The position numbers and the translations under genes were made by a program. A stretch of 18,726 bases of DNA from Ruminococcaceae bacterium UBA1734 (lineage in GTDB: Bacteria > Bacillota > Clostridia > Oscillospirales > Acutalibacteraceae). The stretch covers positions 1-18,726 of the forward strand of contig DCIE01000027.1 of the NCBI GenBank assembly GCA_002315765.1, in the 5' to 3' direction. This document shows positions 1 through 7,820 of the stretch, piece by piece (within the stretch, counting starts at the first letter, position 1; every line of letters begins with the position of its first letter). The notes beneath the pieces are model-generated. The model saw nothing but the letters and a program-made list of their open reading frames with translations. It was not told where the DNA came from and ran no database searches.

Positions 1-1075
1 AAATACGCATAGAACGGGCAATTTCCTTATTGGTTTTTCCCTGAACCGCATACACAAGATAACGGTAATCGTTTTTGGAAAGGGTGTTATAAATATCGCT
101 GTTGTTGTAATTTTTTTCAAAGCTTCCGATACTGTCACTTATGGTTTTAGAGTGTTGTTTTATTACTTTGACAAAATCCTCATTAAACTCCGAAAATACC
201 GTATCAAATGCGTTTTGATAATAATATTCGTAGCTTGCGGCTATTATATAAAACTTATGCTCCAATGCAAGAGTGAGTGCTTTTTTCAGATGAAAAAGCA
301 TGGCTTCCTCTCTCATCGAAACATAGTTTGCAAGAAACAGTAAAAAGTGCAGCTCACACGCCTCATAATAATGGCCGTTTTTCAAAAAGTCCCTGCAAAG
401 TATTTCGTAAACATCAAGATGAACAACGGTGGTTTTTGACGGTTCGATATTTGACAAATGATAAAATGACAAATAGGAAATTAACGGCAAAACGGTAGGA
501 GAATAGTCGTAGAACGAATCAAATTCCATACTGCTTGAAACCGCCTGAAACTGCACCATAATCGTGTATAACCACGGAATGACAATTTCCATATCCTTTT
601 TATGCGGAAAGTCTTTCGCCAATTCAAATTGAAGTGTGCTGAAATATCTGACAAAGTTTTTGCCTCCATGCACCTCGACCGAAAGCGAACAAAGATAAAA
701 CAAAGCCATGGTTTTAATATATATGCTTTCGGCATCTTTTGATAACCGTTCAAATTCCTTTTGCGCACTTTCAAAATCGCAGGCGTAATAGTCAAGCTCG
801 GCATTTCGCAAAAGGCGTTCCTGTTCGTTTAGTGTAAGAGAAAAAGTGTCCTCATCGCCGTTCACAAAAAGCGGAAAACGGAAAAAATCCTCTTTTGTGT
901 CGAGTCTCACCGCTTTTGTTCTGCCGTCCTTCGGCTTTTCGGCACTTTCGGGGATTAACCAGTTTCTTGCTACGATAACGGCACCCTCAATTCTGCCTTC
1001 TCTTGCAAGTCGACTTACTCTTGAAACATCAATGCCCCATTTATTTGCGGCTTCTTTTACCGAAATATATGTCAT
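1..1075 (-). CDS. Transcriptional regulator with N-terminal excisionase-like HTH and C-terminal LuxR-type HTH (partial)
   Basis: An open frame runs from the ATG at 1075-1073 off the left edge of the window (358 residues visible, no stop). A GGAGG ribosome binding site lies at 1084-1088, 8 bases before the start. Residues 1-55 (MTYISVKEAANKWGIDV..., then WLIP and KPKDGR) look like the MerR/excisionase-type winged helix found in many Clostridia regulators. The middle is helical and rich in Phe, Tyr and Leu, without a motif I recognise. The visible end (about residues 331-358, LVYAVQGKTNKEIARSMRI) matches the recognition region of a LuxR/GerE HTH, so only a few tens of residues should be missing. 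It is divergent from the surface-protein operon and shares its intergenic region, so it is the obvious candidate regulator; that role is inferred. Confidence 0.8.
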   Translation of the reverse strand, partial: MTYISVKEAANKWGIDVSRVSRLAREGRIEGAVIVARNWLIPESAEKPKDGRTKAVRLDTKEDFFRFPLFVNGDEDTFSLTLNEQERLLRNAELDYYACDFESAQKEFERLSKDAESIYIKTMALFYLCSLSVEVHGGKNFVRYFSTLQFELAKDFPHKKDMEIVIPWLYTIMVQFQAVSSSMEFDSFYDYSPTVLPLISYLSFYHLSNIEPSKTTVVHLDVYEILCRDFLKNGHYYEACELHFLLFLANYVSMREEAMLFHLKKALTLALEHKFYIIAASYEYYYQNAFDTVFSEFNEDFVKVIKQHSKTISDSIGSFEKNYNNSDIYNTLSKNDYRYLVYAVQGKTNKEIARSMRI

Positions 1076-1092
1076 ATTATTATCCTCCGTCA

Positions 1093-1137
1093 GTATTATC
1101 CATCTATAAGGATAATACAAAAATGCCTAAAAGTCAA
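1093..1137 (-). promoter_or_regulatory. Promoter of the divergent regulator overlapped by a palindromic operator-like site
   Basis: Reading the minus strand, TTGACT (1137-1132) and TATCCT (1114-1109) are separated by 17 bases and lie upstream of the regulator's RBS and start. A perfect 9-bp inverted repeat, GTATTATCC (1093-1101) and GGATAATAC (1110-1118) with an 8-bp spacer, covers the -10 box and the start of the transcript. This geometry suits a repressor or autoregulatory site. Sequence is direct; function is inferred. Confidence 0.45.
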
Positions 1138-1244
1138 GGCAAATAGTGCGTTTTCGAGTAACTTGCGATAAAAAACATCTTCCAACGACTGCAAAACTCT
1201 TAAAAAAGCTCCGAAATTTGCATAAAATAATCCCGTAATTACTC

Positions 1245-1273
1245 TTAAATTATCGTTTTGATTGAGATATAAT
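1245..1273 (+). promoter_or_regulatory. Putative promoter of the surface-protein operon
   Basis: TATAAT at 1268-1273 is a perfect -10 hexamer. The best -35 at 17 bases is only TTAAAT (1245-1250), a weak match, which would fit a promoter needing an activator such as the divergent LuxR-type regulator. Transcription would start near 1280, leaving a leader of about 45 bases before the ATG at 1327. The rest of the 1076-1326 intergenic region holds only the operator and promoters described here. Confidence 0.4.
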
Positions 1274-1326
1274 GTACTATAACTAAGTATATGTATTTAT
1301 ATTTTGGTGAAAGCGGAGGTAATTTT

Positions 1327-4300
1327 ATGAAAAAAAGGATTTTAAGCATTGTTCTGACACTGTGTATGCTCTTGTCGGTCGTTCCGATGATGAGCATTAC
1401 GGCAAGTGCGGCAGAAGAGCGGTGCAATGGTTGTTTGCTAATGACCGAGCATCAATGGGTTAGTGACGGCGATATGCATGTTTATAAATGCGTTAAGTGC
1501 GCTACGCCTACTCAAAGCCACTCTGCCTCAGAATGTGCGAGTCACACCGACTGTACCCTCTCCTCACATGACATCGACCTCGATTTGGAATGTCCTGCTT
1601 GCCATAGCGATGTCGTTTGGAAATCGGTACACAATGACTATATGGGGATTGACGAGCATAAATGCTTCTGCTCCAACGCGGAATGTCCGTCAAGCCAATA
1701 TCCTATTGATACGTATGGAGAATATTTCCACGATTCCACGGATACCAAATCCTACTGCTCCATTTGTAATCCCGGCGGCGGCTCCGGTTCAACCGGCACA
1801 TACACGATTGAGGAATTCTGCGAGAAATATTCATCTTGTGTGATGTCCGGTAGCCAACCGAATCCCACTACAGGGCTTTTAGAGTATTCTATTGGGTTAA
1901 CGGATAATATTTCTCTGGATAAACCCTTGGAAATAAACCATACTTGTATGTTAGCCCTAAACGGTGCAAGCATCGGATATCCAAACGCAACGAACGCCGG
2001 AAGCGTAATTGTTGTTGACGGCGGCTCAACCCTTAGTATCGATGATGCTCAACAGTCTCCCTCGATACAGCCTGTTACCGTAAACGGCAAGCAATATTAT
2101 AATGCCATTTACGGAGGAGGCGGAACCAAAGGAAATGACCCGGAAAATCCCGAAAAAACCGTCACCTTCGGCGGAGGCATATGCAGCAAGGGAAACCTTT
2201 ACATAAACGGAAGCGTTAACATCGTCGGCAACAGTGCGTACTACGGTGGCGGTATTTTTGTTGCCGAAGGTATCGGTGAGCCTAACTTCATGTTCGGTGC
2301 CGTAACGATTGCCGATAACAGTGCAATTAAATATGGCGGCGGCTTATATCTTTCCTCAAACTCTACGATTTCATTTGGAAAAAACATCGGCGGCAACGCC
2401 CCGACCATAAGCGGAAATAAAGCAAACCAAGGAGCTGCTATATTTACGGACAGTTCGGCATATTGCACTCTTGATTCCGTAACAATTACGGATAACACAA
2501 CGGCGTTTAGATGTTTTGATGGTAACACGACTGAACTTACAACAGGAGCCGTACATGGCTGTGCACAGATAATTATTACAGGTGCCGTTACGATTAAAGG
2601 CAATGTCGGTTATTGTTATCATATGGAGGGCTCTAACGAAATTCAAGACACCGATATCGTGGCGTGCGATTTTTACGCTTCGGTTGGTATATCATTGACT
2701 GCTGATTCAATTACCGGCTCGCAAATCGGTGTGTACAAAAAAGGTAACGGACAATTCACGGAGAAAGCAAGCGATGATATAAAAGTACCCGGCGGATATG
2801 AGAACTGCTTCTTTGTCAACTACCATTTAGATACCGGTGTTACACGAAAAATCGTTTACAACGCTACCGGCGAATACTATGCGATTGCCGAAAGCTATAA
2901 AGTGACCTGCGCCACCTGCACCAACGGCAGCGTTTCGGCGGATGTGGAAACGGCAATCGAAGGTGCGGAAATCACCCTTTCCAACACCCCGAGCACCGGC
3001 TATGTGCTGGATTCCTATAAGGTTTATAAAACAGGTGATGAAAACACCACCGTCACAGTCACAAACGGCAAGTTTAATATGCCTGCCTTTGCTGTCACGG
3101 TGAGTGCGACATTTAAAACGTCAACTGTTGCCGCCACCGGCGTAACGCTTAACAAGAACGAAATCACCCTTTATGTCGGCGAAAGCGAAACACTTGTTGC
3201 CACCGTTTTACCCGAAAACGCAACGGATAAATCGGTAACTTGGAAAAGCTACTACGAGCCGGTTGCTACCGTTGACGAAGACGGCAAGGTAACCGCAGTA
3301 GCACAGGGCAAGACACATATCCAGGTTTCTAACGATGCCGGCTACGCAGACTGTTCCGTTATCGTAAAAAAGAAATATGATAATGTAACTATTGATTACG
3401 GCATTTATTTAACATCAGACGGCAATGCGTATAAGCTCGACAGCAGTGGTCAAAAACCCATTTTGACTGCTCCATTGACACCGGGCGAAGGCGACCTTGC
3501 GGGACTTACTTGGAACGGTAAATATAGCCGCTGGGAAATGAAGAATTTCAACTTTACCACGCTAAACGATGTGGCACTTTTTATTGAATCCGAAGAATTG
3601 GCTACGAAACCGACATCTTACGCAACTACAACCCTTTTGGTTTCCGGCACCAACCATATTCAAAGCTGCGGCGGTGTTGAAGGTTCGGTAGGTATTTATT
3701 CGATAAATCTCAAAATTATCGGCAACGGCACAATCGAAGCACTTTCCGATGATTCCGCATCAGACGGTCAATATTCTATCGCCTTTGCAGTTTCCGATAA
3801 ATTGACCGTAGGAACCGGTGTTACGGTTCGTTGCACAACGGGCAAAGCAACATGTGGCACCATTGGAATGGGCAAACCCACAGAATCCAAGGGATCTCAA
3901 ATTACCGTAAACGGTACCGTGGTTGCAAATGCCGCAGATACAATTGATACCGGCATGGAATCGATAGGTTTAAACTGTGCAACTTTAATTGTCGGACAAA
4001 CCGGCACGGTAGAAGGACATGGCGGAAATACCCTATTTATATCATCCGGTGTCAATGCCGATGTTAAAAGCAAGGTTGCCGGCACGGTTGTCGGCACTTC
4101 CGGAAACGCTATGATGTCGGTGGGCGTAGCTCTTGCCGAGGGCGAGGTTTCCGGCGAGGTTATCGGCACAAGCAACTCCGAAATAAACGACGAATATGAA
4201 TATCAGGTTGGCTTCGGTGTTTACGGCGACCCCGTTGTTTTGACCGAAACCGCCAAGCTGGTAGCAAAGAGTAATATTGTTGCTTTATCGCCGGACGGTT

Positions 4301-5400
4301 TTTACATCGCCAACGGCAGCAAGGTTTTGGCAAGTCTTTCAAAAGACGGCACAAACGCTTCTGCAACCGATGTTGTTATCAAATCAGGGGATGAAAATTC
4401 GACCTTCTATTTCGGCGGAGTTACATATGGCAAAAGTGACCCCTTGTATGTTGCCATCAACATGGAACTCCCCGAAGCAGTTAAGAATGCCACCTATTCC
4501 GCATCCCTTACCCTGGGTAAGAACATTGACGTAAACTTCAAAATGGGTAATATAACCGGTGAAGTTGACGGTAAACTTTTCATTACCGTTGACGGCAATA
4601 CTGTTGATTATCAATTTGAAGACGGCGTTGCAAGCTGTGTTTTGAAAGCCGTAGAGCCGAAGGATATCGGCACACCGCTCCATATTGTGATTACCTACGA
4701 CGGCGTAACGGTTAAGAACTTCAACTACTCCGTTCTGAACTACTGTAATGCGGTATATAACCACGCAAGCTACGGTGCAAATTCCGACCTCGGCAAGCTT
4801 TGTACCGCAATTCTCAACTACGGCAAATACGCCGAGGATTACGCAAACGGCAACACAGCAAGCACATTGAACGAAGGTCACGAAATTGATTTAAGCACGG
4901 TATCTTTGCCGCAATCCAAGAAGAAATTCACCTCAAGCACAACCTACGGCGATAACGGAAGCGGTGCATATTTAGAGCTTGGCTCAACTATTAAGCTTAA
5001 CTATCTCGTAAAGACAACCGACTTTGAGTATATTCTTACGCTTGTTAACGGTATGACCAATGCCAAAGCAGTTGAGGACGGAAAATACAAAACCGGCCAA
5101 ACACCCTTTGCACAGACCTTCTTTATCTTAAACGAGAATAAAGAGCAGATTGACCCGGCAAAGATAGAAGTAACCCAAACCACAGGCGGGTATATAATCA
5201 GCGTTGATTTGTATGCTTACCAACTCGCCAATGAATACACCCTAAAGGTGAAGGGCGTTGAATCAAAAGATTTCGAAATCACCTTTGGTGTATATGATTA
5301 CTGCGTATATATTAACGAAAATGATTACAGCGCAACGCTGAAAACACTTTGTAAGGCAATCTACAATTACAGCGAAGCCGTAAAGGCTTATATCGGTTAA
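1327..5400 (+). CDS. Large secreted multidomain surface protein (Cys-rich head, beta-helix, BIG2, duplicated C-terminal module)
   Basis: A 1357-residue exported protein. The start at 1327 is chosen over an in-frame ATG at 1291 because GGAGG (1315-1319) lies 7 bases upstream and the sequence begins with a signal peptide (KKR, hydrophobic core, ASA cleavage site after about residue 28). In order: a Cys/His-rich region with repeated CxxC pairs (about 30-155); a Gly/Asn-rich parallel beta-helix with repeats such as DNSAIKYGGGLYL (about 160-515); an InlB-B-type repeat (about 524-600, YKVTCATCTNGSV); a bacterial Ig-like BIG2 domain (about 601-680, GVTLNKNEITLYVGES); a second beta-helix-like stretch (about 684-1040); and two tandem copies of a beta-rich module ending in Tyr-rich helices (about 1046-1180 and 1185-1357). 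There is no LPXTG anchor or SLH domain, so retention at the surface is unexplained. It is the first gene of the operon. A role in adhesion or glycan binding is plausible but not shown. Confidence 0.8.
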   Translation: MKKRILSIVLTLCMLLSVVPMMSITASAAEERCNGCLLMTEHQWVSDGDMHVYKCVKCATPTQSHSASECASHTDCTLSSHDIDLDLECPACHSDVVWKSVHNDYMGIDEHKCFCSNAECPSSQYPIDTYGEYFHDSTDTKSYCSICNPGGGSGSTGTYTIEEFCEKYSSCVMSGSQPNPTTGLLEYSIGLTDNISLDKPLEINHTCMLALNGASIGYPNATNAGSVIVVDGGSTLSIDDAQQSPSIQPVTVNGKQYYNAIYGGGGTKGNDPENPEKTVTFGGGICSKGNLYINGSVNIVGNSAYYGGGIFVAEGIGEPNFMFGAVTIADNSAIKYGGGLYLSSNSTISFGKNIGGNAPTISGNKANQGAAIFTDSSAYCTLDSVTITDNTTAFRCFDGNTTELTTGAVHGCAQIIITGAVTIKGNVGYCYHMEGSNEIQDTDIVACDFYASVGISLTADSITGSQIGVYKKGNGQFTEKASDDIKVPGGYENCFFVNYHLDTGVTRKIVYNATGEYYAIAESYKVTCATCTNGSVSADVETAIEGAEITLSNTPSTGYVLDSYKVYKTGDENTTVTVTNGKFNMPAFAVTVSATFKTSTVAATGVTLNKNEITLYVGESETLVATVLPENATDKSVTWKSYYEPVATVDEDGKVTAVAQGKTHIQVSNDAGYADCSVIVKKKYDNVTIDYGIYLTSDGNAYKLDSSGQKPILTAPLTPGEGDLAGLTWNGKYSRWEMKNFNFTTLNDVALFIESEELATKPTSYATTTLLVSGTNHIQSCGGVEGSVGIYSINLKIIGNGTIEALSDDSASDGQYSIAFAVSDKLTVGTGVTVRCTTGKATCGTIGMGKPTESKGSQITVNGTVVANAADTIDTGMESIGLNCATLIVGQTGTVEGHGGNTLFISSGVNADVKSKVAGTVVGTSGNAMMSVGVALAEGEVSGEVIGTSNSEINDEYEYQVGFGVYGDPVVLTETAKLVAKSNIVALSPDGFYIANGSKVLASLSKDGTNASATDVVIKSGDENSTFYFGGVTYGKSDPLYVAINMELPEAVKNATYSASLTLGKNIDVNFKMGNITGEVDGKLFITVDGNTVDYQFEDGVASCVLKAVEPKDIGTPLHIVITYDGVTVKNFNYSVLNYCNAVYNHASYGANSDLGKLCTAILNYGKYAEDYANGNTASTLNEGHEIDLSTVSLPQSKKKFTSSTTYGDNGSGAYLELGSTIKLNYLVKTTDFEYILTLVNGMTNAKAVEDGKYKTGQTPFAQTFFILNENKEQIDPAKIEVTQTTGGYIISVDLYAYQLANEYTLKVKGVESKDFEITFGVYDYCVYINENDYSATLKTLCKAIYNYSEAVKAYIG

Positions 5401-5410
5401 GGAGGTAGAG

Positions 5411-5563
5411 ATGATGAAAGAGAACAAAAAGATTTTTGAAGAACCGAAGCTTGATGTTATCAAGTTCACGGCACAGGATGTCATCGCTACCAGCGGTGAA
5501 AGCTACGGTAATGAAGCACCGAAATTCACAGGAACACCGGATTTCGACATAATATTCGGATAA
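5411..5563 (+). CDS. Short RiPP-precursor-like peptide (50 aa)
   Basis: An ORF too small for most gene finders, 10 bases after the giant surface gene, with a perfect GGAGG at 5401-5405. Two adjacent ATGs (5411 and 5414) are possible; the second has the better 8-base spacing. The peptide has a charged leader-like N-terminal half (KIFEEPKLDVIKFTAQDV), a short IATSGES junction, and a Gly/Asn/Pro-rich C-terminal half ending GTPDFDIIFG. The pattern EPxLxVIxFxxxDVIxTSG recurs, from memory, in small Clostridia peptides of unknown function. There is no signal peptide. Co-transcription with a PqqD-like recognition element, a kinase-like enzyme and a peptidase suggests a ribosomally made, modified peptide. 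It contains no Cys, so lanthionine or sactionine products are unlikely. Coding is well supported; RiPP status is inferred. Confidence 0.7.
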   Translation: MMKENKKIFEEPKLDVIKFTAQDVIATSGESYGNEAPKFTGTPDFDIIFG

Positions 5564-5574
5564 TTGAAACGAAG

Positions 5575-5609
5575 CAGGCACAGATTGATTTGCAGTCTGT
5601 GTCTGTTTT
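5575..5609 (+). terminator. Hairpin with short U-tract after the peptide gene (partial terminator?)
   Basis: CAGGCACAGA (5575-5584) pairs with TCTGTGTCTG (5596-5605) over 10 bp with one G-U, followed by TTTT (5606-5609). It fills the only sizeable gap (61 bases) in an otherwise tight operon. The U-tract is short and no new promoter is evident downstream, so it probably acts as an attenuating terminator or mRNA-stabilising stem, as often seen after precursor-peptide genes. Confidence 0.5.
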
Positions 5610-5624
5610 AGAATGTGAGGCAAT

Positions 5625-6074
5625 ATGAAAAAAATAATTTTTTGCTTATCGGTTTTTATTTTGATTTTTTCCCTTACCGCCTGCGGTGGAGATAAAAAGG
5701 AAAAGAAAACATCTTCGGACACTTCAAATATCGAGCAATCCGCAGTTGTAGATACCGAAAGCAAAACAACAGAAGAAACCGATTCGGACACGGAAAGCGG
5801 CGAGCAAAGCACAAATAAAGAAAGCACCGCTACCGAATCCGGCGAAACCTATAAAAATGAAACCGCAACCGACAAAAGCAGTTCAAAAACCACATCGGAT
5901 AAATCTGCAAAAGATTCCGACAAAACGAACTCGTCCTCCGATAGTACAAGTACCAAAAAGTCAACCTCCGACACTTCGTCATCGACTTCCGATACTTCAT
6001 CAACCAACAGCAGTACAACCTCAAGTACTGCTTGGAGCGACGGTCAACGATTGCCCGATATGCCGATAGAATAG
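5625..6074 (+). CDS. Ser/Thr-rich lipoprotein with C-terminal LPDMPIE tail
   Basis: A 149-residue lipoprotein: MKKII start, hydrophobic stretch, and lipobox LTAC with the lipidated Cys at residue 20. The rest is a low-complexity linker of Ser, Thr, Asp, Glu and Lys (about residues 25-135) with no predicted fold, ending in WSDGQRLPDMPIE. It is expected to be anchored to the outer face of the membrane and to extend into the wall. Its design (lipobox, disordered stalk, short LPD tail) is repeated in the lipoprotein at 7030-7536, and its tail resembles the end of the 50-residue peptide. GAGG at 5617-5620 is only 4 bases from the ATG. The function is unknown; the tail may be a substrate or display tag. 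Confidence 0.75.
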   Translation: MKKIIFCLSVFILIFSLTACGGDKKEKKTSSDTSNIEQSAVVDTESKTTEETDSDTESGEQSTNKESTATESGETYKNETATDKSSSKTTSDKSAKDSDKTNSSSDSTSTKKSTSDTSSSTSDTSSTNSSTTSSTAWSDGQRLPDMPIE

Positions 6075-6085
6075 GAGATGTTAAT

Positions 6086-7018
6086 TTGAAAAAGATTATT
6101 TCGCTCATTCTCGCATTAGTCCTTTTAATGTCCTGCTCCGTTTCTGTGTTTGCTCAAGACCTACCGTTTATCCCCTTCGGCGATACAGTTGAGATTAACG
6201 GCTTAAACCTCGTTCTTGACGGCGAAATCGGGCTTGTTTATCATATCAAGGTTCCGTCTGCATATACGGACGGCTATGCGGTATTATCCTGCAAGGGTGA
6301 TGATGAACCTATGCAGGTGAACATTGCCGACTGCCCAACCGATACGCAGGGCAGATATATGATTACCTACGACTTAAGCTCTATTCAGCTTTCCGAGCCG
6401 GTTACCGTTACGGTTTACGATAAAAACGGCGTACAGCTTGCCACAAAGGCAAAATCGGCGGAAGAATATGCCGCCATTATGATTGCAGATAAGGACAGCA
6501 CCGAAAAGGAAATCGCCGTTGCAAAGGCGCTGATCAGCTACGGACATTATGCTCAGCTTGCCTGCTCGGAATACTGCGGCTGGACTATCGGCGAGGACTA
6601 TGCCGAAACCACCGCATACTCAGCACCGACCGTAACAAAAGAGGTTTTTGACGATTATAAAATCAAATGGGAAGGCACCGGCATTTGCAGTGTGGCTTTT
6701 CAGCTTCGCCTTGATTACAAAACCGATTTCATTATCTACCTGCCGAGCAGTGAGCAGGAGCCGACCGTTACCGTAAACGGTGAGACGACAGATGATATTG
6801 AAAAATGTGAGGACGGCAGATATAAACTGTATATTCGCGGCATCAATGTGATGCACCTTGCCGATACCTACGAAATAAGTGTAAACGATACGTTGAAGTT
6901 TACCGCTTCGGCATTTTCCTACGGCTATCTTGCCATGAACGGAAAATCCGAAAATACCAAGCTTTCCCTTCTCAGTATGTATGAGTTTTACAAAGCAACT
7001 CTTGACTATAACGAATAA
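6086..7018 (+). CDS. Secreted protein with the duplicated beta-rich/Tyr-helix module
   Basis: I place the start at TTG 6086 (AGGAG at 6073-6077, 8 bases upstream) because it gives a clean signal peptide, MKKIISLILALVLLMSCSV then SVFAQ. An ATG at 6032 would instead lie inside the preceding lipoprotein gene. The product is 310 residues. It contains two similar halves, each a beta-rich stretch followed by an aromatic helix: the first ends near KALISYGHYAQL, the second near SLLSMYEFYKATL. The same plan forms the last 310 residues of the giant surface protein (ILNYGKYAEDYANG and AIYNYSEAVKAYIG). The two exported proteins therefore share a module and may assemble together. The downstream lipoprotein follows after 11 bases. 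I do not recognise an enzyme family. Confidence 0.72.
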   Translation: MKKIISLILALVLLMSCSVSVFAQDLPFIPFGDTVEINGLNLVLDGEIGLVYHIKVPSAYTDGYAVLSCKGDDEPMQVNIADCPTDTQGRYMITYDLSSIQLSEPVTVTVYDKNGVQLATKAKSAEEYAAIMIADKDSTEKEIAVAKALISYGHYAQLACSEYCGWTIGEDYAETTAYSAPTVTKEVFDDYKIKWEGTGICSVAFQLRLDYKTDFIIYLPSSEQEPTVTVNGETTDDIEKCEDGRYKLYIRGINVMHLADTYEISVNDTLKFTASAFSYGYLAMNGKSENTKLSLLSMYEFYKATLDYNE

Positions 7019-7029
7019 GAGGAAAAACT

Positions 7030-7536
7030 ATGGTTAAGAAAATAGGACTTGTGTTTCTTTTGCTTGTTCTTTTGCTATCTCTTGTTGCCTGCGGCGATAA
7101 AACAGATAAAAATACAAAGAGCGACAGCTCCGAAACGGTTTCGGTGTCGGAAAAAGCTACAACAGAGCCGGTAGAACAAACCGACTCTGCCGTTTCAAGC
7201 GAAACGGAAAAGCCGACCGAACAAACATCATCGAAAAACGAAGTGCCGGAGCAAACGGTAAGCGAAACCGAAAGCTCGAAACCTACTGAAAAAACGGAAA
7301 CAAAAACTACCGAAAGCTCAAAATCAACGCCAAAAACGGAAACAAAAAAGTCGGAAACTACTACCGCAAAACCGAAAACTACCGAGCCGGCAAAAGACAA
7401 TTCTACTAAAACAACGGATAAAACCGTTACCGAGAAATCGGAAAAATCTACAAGCACCCCCGAAACAAGCACAACGGAAAGCACACAAGCACCCGATAAC
7501 GGGGATAGAATTGTACTGCCGGATGTGGAAATTTAG
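7030..7536 (+). CDS. Ser/Thr/Lys/Glu-rich lipoprotein with C-terminal LPDVEI tail
   Basis: A 168-residue lipoprotein: MVKKIGLVFLLL, lipobox LVAC with the lipidated Cys at residue 21, then about 130 residues of Thr, Ser, Glu, Lys and Pro with short repeats such as KTETK and TTEP. The C-terminus is APDNGDRIVLPDVEI. It is built like the lipoprotein at 5625-6074 but the linker is not alignable in detail, so the shared part is the architecture and the tail. AGAGG at 7018-7022 lies 7 bases before the ATG. It sits directly before the PqqD-like gene (11 bases). It probably presents its tail outside the membrane unless the tail is modified in the cytosol first; the function is unknown. Confidence 0.75.
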   Translation: MVKKIGLVFLLLVLLLSLVACGDKTDKNTKSDSSETVSVSEKATTEPVEQTDSAVSSETEKPTEQTSSKNEVPEQTVSETESSKPTEKTETKTTESSKSTPKTETKKSETTTAKPKTTEPAKDNSTKTTDKTVTEKSEKSTSTPETSTTESTQAPDNGDRIVLPDVEI

Positions 7537-7547
7537 GAGAAGGTCAA

Positions 7548-7820
7548 ATGAAACTCAAATTCGATTATGAGATAATGAATATTGCCGATGAGCTTACCGC
7601 CGTACCGATTAACGATAACGACAACGCTTTTCACGGGGTATTAAACATCAACGAAACCGGTGCTTTCATTTTGAATTTGCTCAAAGAGGACACAACGGTT
7701 GATACTGTTGTTGATAAAATCCTTTCGGAATATGACGGTGACAAGGAACAAATACGCAATTATGTGGAAAAGTTCGTTGCCGGGCTTCGTGAAAACGGCC
7801 TGATTTCAGAGGAAAACTGA
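7548..7820 (+). CDS. PqqD-family RiPP recognition element protein
   Basis: A 90-residue protein with the PqqD signature: a basic/hydrophobic start, a central LNINETGAFILNLL segment, and a helical C-terminal half (VVDKILSEYDGD, then FVAGLRENGLI). The length equals that of stand-alone PqqD proteins. In characterised RiPP pathways these winged-helix domains bind the leader of the precursor peptide and pass it to the modifying enzyme. AGGAGA lies just before the ATG at 7548. Its stop overlaps the next start (TGATG at 7818-7822), so it is translationally coupled to the HPr-kinase-like gene. I infer that it recognises the 50-residue peptide or the lipoprotein tails. Confidence 0.85.
   Translation: MKLKFDYEIMNIADELTAVPINDNDNAFHGVLNINETGAFILNLLKEDTTVDTVVDKILSEYDGDKEQIRNYVEKFVAGLRENGLISEEN

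Noticed and set aside
4384..4881. 165-residue minus-strand frame inside the giant surface gene
   Set aside because: It is the antisense of a clearly coding stretch with signal peptide and domains; it has no RBS and no family resemblance.
6972..7484. 170-residue minus-strand frame rich in Val, Ser and Phe
   Set aside because: It is the mirror of the Thr/Glu/Lys-rich lipoprotein; codon bias of the low-complexity linker keeps the opposite strand open.
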